Part shown: positions 59,678-64,000 of the stretch, piece after piece | Layout: every line of letters begins with the position of its first letter | Position numbering within the stretch: position 1 is the first letter of the stretch | Assembly (NCBI GenBank): GCA_024684065.1 | Contig: JAIKXO010000039.1 | Span: 1 to 64,000, forward strand | DNA: 64,000 bases | Direction of reading: 5' to 3' | Source: Lachnospiraceae bacterium | Lineage (GTDB): Bacteria > Bacillota_A > Clostridia > Lachnospirales > Lachnospiraceae | Made by a program: the position numbers and the translations under genes | The notes under the pieces: generated by a model | Database searches by the model: none | Seen by the model: only the letters and a program-made list of their open reading frames with translations | What the model was told of the DNA's origin: nothing

Positions 59678-60679
59678 TTAAATCTGCCTCTCAAAATCAA
59701 ATATCTGATCCAGCTCCCTTAGCATCTTTATATCTCCCTTGGCCTGGATCGCCCCCGTCATAAAGGCTCTCTGTACGGTGATCCTGCCTGAGACTATCTG
59801 ATCCATCATAGCGCAGTCGAGCTTACACCTTAAGTCAGGATTGTCATAATCCCCGTAATAGCATTTGATAACACCATCCGCCACCTGTACTATAAGGGGT
59901 TGGTCCTTTTCCTTTATCTCGAATCTGTAGGCCGCGGTCATGGAAGTGCCTTTACGAAAATGTGACTCAAAATCAGTAATGTACTGCTCCTTATCATCAG
60001 TCCTGTTCTTTTCAAGCTTACCCTTAAACAGCGTAGTAAGCTCGGCAATATCTTCCTTCTGCTTCTGTACATACGATTCGTCCGCCGCATACTTGGACAG
60101 CTGCTCGGATTCCTGCGGAGTCAGGGGCATGTTGGGAATGGCTCCGGTGAGCTTTTTCATTGCCTGGTTGCTTGAGGGCATGGACGGTATCTTCTGCGAA
60201 ACCGTCCTGTAGATGTTTTCGGCAAACCTCTCTATAATGGAATTATAATTCGTATTGGATTCGAAAGTCCTTATATTGCTTACATAGGCCGAAAGCCCCG
60301 ACCCTACGGGCCCTCCGAGGATCTCCCATGCGGACTGCATGCCGGAAACCGCTTCTTTTTCTCCATAGGCGGTCGACATCGCTACAGGGAACATGTAAGT
60401 AGCCGCGATTTTCTCTCTGTTCCCGTACAGCCAGCAGGCATCCAGGAACTGGCTCATATAGCCCCCCAGTCCGAACCATTCCACGGTGGTCGCAAGGACG
60501 ATCGCGTCACAGTCATTGAACGTAGCCGGAAGCGTGGATATCTTGCTTTTGTTCTCATAGATCTTGAAAAGCTCGATCTTTACGTTCAGCTCGGCAAGTA
60601 CCCCCTGAAGCTTTCCGATCACGTAAAGCGAAGGATCGTCTAAGATTCCTCTTCCGCCATAATAAATATTGATCTTCAT
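59678..60679 (-). CDS. Flavodoxin/NAD(P)H-oxidoreductase-like protein fused to an SCP2 domain
   Basis: The protein has about 333 residues from the ATG at 60679, which follows GGGGGAA. The first 165 residues form a flavodoxin-like fold (KINIYYGGRG, VLATTVEWFGLGGYMSQFLDACWLYG, and YMFPVAMSTAYGEKEAVSG). The last 110 residues resemble a sterol-carrier-protein-2 domain (AAYRFEIKEKDQPLIVQVADGVIKCYYGDYDNPDLRCKLDCAMMDQIVSGRITVQRAFMTGAIQAKGDI), which binds lipids. In bacteria SCP2 domains often serve as lipid-binding or dimer parts. A redox step on a lipid-like substrate is a reasonable guess. Confidence 0.78.
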   Translation of the reverse strand: MKINIYYGGRGILDDPSLYVIGKLQGVLAELNVKIELFKIYENKSKISTLPATFNDCDAIVLATTVEWFGLGGYMSQFLDACWLYGNREKIAATYMFPVAMSTAYGEKEAVSGMQSAWEILGGPVGSGLSAYVSNIRTFESNTNYNSIIERFAENIYRTVSQKIPSMPSSNQAMKKLTGAIPNMPLTPQESEQLSKYAADESYVQKQKEDIAELTTLFKGKLEKNRTDDKEQYITDFESHFRKGTSMTAAYRFEIKEKDQPLIVQVADGVIKCYYGDYDNPDLRCKLDCAMMDQIVSGRITVQRAFMTGAIQAKGDIKMLRELDQIFDFERQI

Positions 60680-60711
60680 GTTTTCCCCCTTCCCCTGTAT
60701 ATCATCATATA

Positions 60712-60841
60712 GGAAACGAATTAAGTGTTTGCACTTAATTCGTTTCCTGCGCCGGATTTGGGCCGATTTATCGGCATATTTCCCTGCCAAATCCGTGCGC
60801 ATCATTATTTATAGTGCACGAATTTAATTCGTGCACTATAA
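60712..60841. repeat. 130-bp three-hairpin repeat, family F1, copy 2
   Basis: The reverse complement of 24937-25065 with only one or two differences. It starts just upstream of the flavodoxin-SCP2 gene and runs into the stop codon of the M23 peptidase gene, so it supplies that TAG. Confidence 0.85.
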
Positions 60842-62398
60842 ATAGTTCAGCGGATTTACCTGCGTTCCGTTAACAAGAATCTCGAAATGAAGATGCGGGC
60901 CCGTACTTACTCCGGTATTTCCGCTTAAGGCGATCCTCTCGCCCTGCCTTACCGTCTGCCCCGTGGTAACCAGAACCTTCTTCAGATGCCCGTATCTTGT
61001 CATCATTCCGTTCGGATGCTGGATATATACGCAATATCCGTAGCCTGCGCCCCAGCCGGCCCTTACGACCGTTCCGCCGGAAGAAGCCACAACCGAGGTT
61101 CCTATCGGGGTCGCCCAGTCAACGCCCTTATGGTAGGTTGAAGCACCCCTCTTGGGAGCCTTTCTCCTTCCAAAGCCTGAGGAAAGCCTTCCGCCCGAAA
61201 TAGGCTTTATGAAGGTAGGCGGAACCTTGGTTCCTCTCTCCACAACCTTGGCAACGGCCTCTATAACATCTTCCTCGTATATTATATTTACGTCCTGCTT
61301 CTCATTGTTTTTATAGGTTATATCGGCAACGACCTTTCTGAAGCCCTCGACAGGCTCCTTAAGGACGACGCTCTCGGTCGTATACCATTCGTCATTATCG
61401 ACATATTCTACGGGGGCATTGTAGTTTTCCTCATAATAGACCTTGTCGGTCCTTATGACGGAAAGCTCGGGCTCCGGAGCGGTAACCTTTAAAATATCCC
61501 CTATCATAATGCTCGAGTTCTCATCCGTAAGAGTATCCGGATTCATGGCGATCAGCCCCTCGATCGTGGTCGAGTTCTTTTCGGCTATCTGAGAAAGACT
61601 GTCTCCGGATACCACCTCGTAGGTCTTTTCTCTTTCGGACTTTTTGGTGATAGCATCCACGGCCTCACCGAGGGTCATGATGTCCTCTGTATCGGCATAG
61701 GCCTGCACTATTTCCACATTCTCACCGAAATCAAGGCTCTGTACTCCGAAATCTATGCTCTCTATATTCTGATTTTCGGCGGTGTCAAAAATCTGGTCAA
61801 GCTTGCCGTAGCTGCCGGCCATCGGAAAAGAAAATCCCTTCTCCTCCTCTTCTTCCTCCGTCTCCCGTGAAATGTCAGTTGTAAGCACATTCAGCTCTCT
61901 GGTAGGATCTCTTACGATATCGATAAAGAATTCATCTTCCTCATCATACGGAGCTTTTACCGTCTTTAACAGCTCAAGAACCTCCTCGGGAGTCCTTAAG
62001 TTTAAAGTCAGCTCATTTATCTTTACTTCATAGACCGGTTCCTTCGTCTTCTGTATGCTTTCGTTGAAAATCTGATAGATATTGTCTATTACCGTGCTGT
62101 CGCTGTCTATTGACCCAAATATGGCCTTCGTTCCGCTTAAAACCACGTTATAATTGATAAGGACCAGCTCGCTGCTTTCCTTTGCAAGACGTTTCCTTGC
62201 TTCCAGTATCATGCTTTCAACCCTGGAGGCATCATTTGTCTCCCCGACGCTGACACCATTGATAAATATCGTTATCAGATTATTTGAGTCAAGATTTCCC
62301 TTTAATGCGGGAGCAAGCACAAAAACGAGCAATGCCGTTAACAGCATTGCTCCAATATGATTATATTTTGCGGTTTTTGTATATTTTGTGAGGCGCAT
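60836..62398 (-). CDS. M23 peptidase with LysM and G5 domains
   Basis: The protein has 520 residues. A membrane segment near the start (about 16-34) anchors it, followed by an unrecognised region of about 220 residues, a LysM repeat (TYEVVSGDSLSQIAEKNSTTIEGLIAMNP, about 258), a G5 domain (about 335-390) and a C-terminal M23 endopeptidase. The zinc ligands are in YHKGVDWA (HxxxD) and HLHFEI (HxH), so it should be active on peptidoglycan cross-links. It starts just after the stop of the preceding gene and ends inside an F1 repeat. A role in cell separation or sporulation wall remodelling is likely. Confidence 0.9.
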   Translation of the reverse strand: MRLTKYTKTAKYNHIGAMLLTALLVFVLAPALKGNLDSNNLITIFINGVSVGETNDASRVESMILEARKRLAKESSELVLINYNVVLSGTKAIFGSIDSDSTVIDNIYQIFNESIQKTKEPVYEVKINELTLNLRTPEEVLELLKTVKAPYDEEDEFFIDIVRDPTRELNVLTTDISRETEEEEEEKGFSFPMAGSYGKLDQIFDTAENQNIESIDFGVQSLDFGENVEIVQAYADTEDIMTLGEAVDAITKKSEREKTYEVVSGDSLSQIAEKNSTTIEGLIAMNPDTLTDENSSIMIGDILKVTAPEPELSVIRTDKVYYEENYNAPVEYVDNDEWYTTESVVLKEPVEGFRKVVADITYKNNEKQDVNIIYEEDVIEAVAKVVERGTKVPPTFIKPISGGRLSSGFGRRKAPKRGASTYHKGVDWATPIGTSVVASSGGTVVRAGWGAGYGYCVYIQHPNGMMTRYGHLKKVLVTTGQTVRQGERIALSGNTGVSTGPHLHFEILVNGTQVNPLNYL

Positions 62399-62399
62399 C

Positions 62400-63206
62400 C
62401 TAGATCACTCTAAAGATATAGAGCGCCAGTAAAACGACATTGAGGACTGTAAGGGCAAGCTGGATAATGGAAAAAATCTTTACGACGCCTATGCCGCTTC
62501 CCTTTTCCTCGTTTTTCTTATCATACTCTTCAAGAGCACCGGCTACGTTTCTGTAGCATTTCACATTTTCCTTATGGACATGATCCGTGAGGTCGGTAAA
62601 GAACTTCTCGATCTCTTCCTTGTCAAGACCGTTTCCTTCCTCACCGCCGATACCGGAGATAGCCTCCGCATTCTTGGAAACCTGCTCTTTTATCAGTTTC
62701 AAAAGCTCGGCATTATCGGCTATGGCTTTTACTATCTCTTCCTTGTTGGCCTTTCCGAGATCCTGGATGTCCTGGATCGGTCCGCTTAAATCGATCTGAG
62801 GCGCCGCTGCCTGCTCGACGGGCCTTCCGGCCTTGTCCCTGATCTCTCCTAAGATATCAAGGCTTCTGTCAAGCATCTTTGCATTATTATCTACAGCATG
62901 GAGGATCTCCTTGCTGTCGTCCTTGGCCTCGTCAAAATAATCTCTTATAATCTCAAGCTGTCTGCCGCTTACTCCGCCCGCGGAACCTCCGTCCATGGAC
63001 ATGCCGCCTGCAGAAGACTGCATTCTTCTTCCGCCATATTCGTCACGGCCCTGATAATCATTACGTCCGCCGTAATCATAATCCCTGTCGTTTTCCCTGT
63101 CTGCTGCCCCTCTTTCTCTTTCTACACTTCCTCTGCTGCCTGATGACGTGCTTCTTCCCGAGCTGCGGTCATATCTGCTGCCAAATCGATCTCTAAATCC
63201 GTCCAT
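62400..63206 (-). CDS. Unrecognised protein with charged disordered start and C-terminal membrane helix
   Basis: The protein has 268 residues. The first 80 are Arg-, Gly-, Asp- and Ser-rich and probably disordered. A helical, coiled-coil-like middle follows (about 80-230), with many Asp-Asn-Ala and Glu-Lys repeats. A single C-terminal membrane helix (about 243-266) ends in YIFRVI, so it is a tail-anchored protein facing the cytoplasm. No family is recognised. Its stop is one base before the start of the M23 peptidase, so the two are probably translated together; it could help to position that enzyme. Confidence 0.6.
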   Translation of the reverse strand: MDGFRDRFGSRYDRSSGRSTSSGSRGSVERERGAADRENDRDYDYGGRNDYQGRDEYGGRRMQSSAGGMSMDGGSAGGVSGRQLEIIRDYFDEAKDDSKEILHAVDNNAKMLDRSLDILGEIRDKAGRPVEQAAAPQIDLSGPIQDIQDLGKANKEEIVKAIADNAELLKLIKEQVSKNAEAISGIGGEEGNGLDKEEIEKFFTDLTDHVHKENVKCYRNVAGALEEYDKKNEEKGSGIGVVKIFSIIQLALTVLNVVLLALYIFRVI

Positions 63207-63346
63207 AGTACCCTCCAGCTATAGATTATTGAAATTATTTATATGAAAACAACAATGAGCGAATGCCGTTTGCGACAACAAACGAAACATCAGTTTTCCC
63301 TTCCGTAAAGCGCCACGATATATTTTACCACCTTTATTTACATAAT

Positions 63347-63934
63347 TCAAGTATGGCGCGATTCCTTTAATCTTTCTTCCAGAATCCGCAAACGCTCGTC
63401 AAGGTCGTCAAGCTCCATCACGTCGTCAAGGTAATCCAGATAATCCTTCATACCGGGAAGCTCGCCGCTGTTATCGCAGACACACATTATAAGATCCGAG
63501 AAAGCATCCAGCTCATCGTACAGAGTCCTGAAATAATACCGTATATTGACAAGCTCCGGTCCGGGGGCTTCGATATTAACAGGAAGACGGTAATCCAGAA
63601 AGATCTGGCCGCCCTCCGGCGAATAGCAGAAGCTTCCGAAAGAAGGATGTTTTCCGATGGCGATGGCAAGGTTCAGGTCCTGCAGGGTCTCTTTGATCCG
63701 TGGCGCCTGCTTTTCTGAAATGTTTTTTGCAAAAGTCACCAGAAAATGCAGTATAGGATAGGGAGTCCGTTCGGAAAAACCGGGTTCCGGAACGATATCC
63801 ACGACGGCTGACACATCCGTTACCCCCAGATGATTTGCGAGGGCGCGTATATATCCGTCCTGCTCGATGTATTCCTCAAAAAATTCCTCCATGAGTCTTC
63901 TGATCTCATTAAGGATAATATCGATCCCGTCCAT
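63347..63934 (-). CDS. Unrecognised acidic protein (YbjN-like?)
   Basis: The protein has about 195 residues from the ATG at 63934, which has AGGAGG about 13 bases before it. The longer start at 63982 would put the N-terminus in a GAAACGAA/TTCGTTTC palindrome and lacks a site. It is acidic, with IRALANHLGVTDVSAVVDIVPEPGF, a central GKHPSFGSFCYSPEGGQIFLDYRLPVN strand region, and a helical end (DDVMELDDLDERLRILEERLKES). The fold suggestion of a YbjN/secretion-chaperone-like domain is a guess. No catalytic motif is visible. Confidence 0.55.
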   Translation of the reverse strand: MDGIDIILNEIRRLMEEFFEEYIEQDGYIRALANHLGVTDVSAVVDIVPEPGFSERTPYPILHFLVTFAKNISEKQAPRIKETLQDLNLAIAIGKHPSFGSFCYSPEGGQIFLDYRLPVNIEAPGPELVNIRYYFRTLYDELDAFSDLIMCVCDNSGELPGMKDYLDYLDDVMELDDLDERLRILEERLKESRHT

Positions 63935-64000
63935 TCCGTCCGAAAACCTCCTTTTTTCAGGAAACGAACTCATTCGTTTCACATATCACAATCTTAAAGG

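Overview
The window looks like chromosome from a Gram-positive, mid-GC member of the Clostridia, most likely Lachnospiraceae or a close relative. The reasons are the HprK/HPr-type carbon regulation, the whiA-rapZ-murB block, a SigI/RsgI pair, a class B sortase, several lipoproteins, and AGGAGG-type ribosome binding sites. The family assignment is inferred from gene content; no 16S or marker search was possible. No phage structural genes, conjugation genes, CRISPR array or rRNA were seen.

Layout. 1-2.5 kb is a decayed accessory zone: the 3' end of an unrecognised gene, an intact tRNA-Gln with a damaged second copy, tRNA-Ala, and several gene fragments, including an HAD phosphatase remnant. 2.5-9.3 kb holds a membrane-anchored metallo-beta-lactamase-fold hydrolase coupled to a YdcF-like protein, a class B sortase lipoprotein, and a three-gene NEW3-domain/ABC exporter operon. 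9.7-14.4 kb holds cytidine deaminase, a SigI/RsgI pair led by a repetitive secreted protein, and a GH25 lysozyme. 14.66-19.08 kb is a compact integrative element in the 3' end of tRNA-Ser(GCT). It has a tyrosine recombinase, a lipoprotein, 21-bp direct-repeat ends, 11-bp arm-type repeats, and a long AT-rich regulatory stretch with a promoter and a candidate structured RNA.

19.2-28.5 kb has an FkbH-like protein, tRNA-Ser(CGA), a secreted M16C zinc protease, a sugar-nucleotide epimerase, a GGDEF-like protein with a degenerate signature, a GNAT protein, and an HPr paralogue whose phosphorylatable His15 is Glu. 28.5-37.3 kb is a leftward housekeeping block: whiA, rapZ, murB, ROK glucokinase, hprK, uvrC, ftsH. 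37.4-45.5 kb is mostly cell-envelope genes (MBOAT acyltransferase, an SGNH-like partner, a nucleotidyltransferase, a DUF1846 protein, YfhO). 45.7-52.9 kb is an alpha-glucan cluster (GH13 alpha-glucosidase, malQ, an MFS transporter, glgP) that would convert maltodextrin or glycogen to glucose and glucose-1-phosphate, feeding the glucokinase. 53.0-64.0 kb has rsmA, tatD, a barnase/barstar pair, murG, a two-component system, a HIT protein, a flavodoxin-SCP2 fusion, an M23 peptidase with LysM and G5 domains, and two unrecognised proteins.

Many intergenic gaps carry palindromic repeats. These include a near-identical 130-bp three-hairpin element in two inverted copies, a 110-bp family, a 35-bp hairpin family that encodes the end of whiA, a 255-bp MITE-like palindrome, and a cluster at the 5' end of the GNAT gene. 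The main leads are the tRNA-Ser element with its RNA candidate, the His-less HPr beside hprK, the barnase/barstar pair, and the repeat families.
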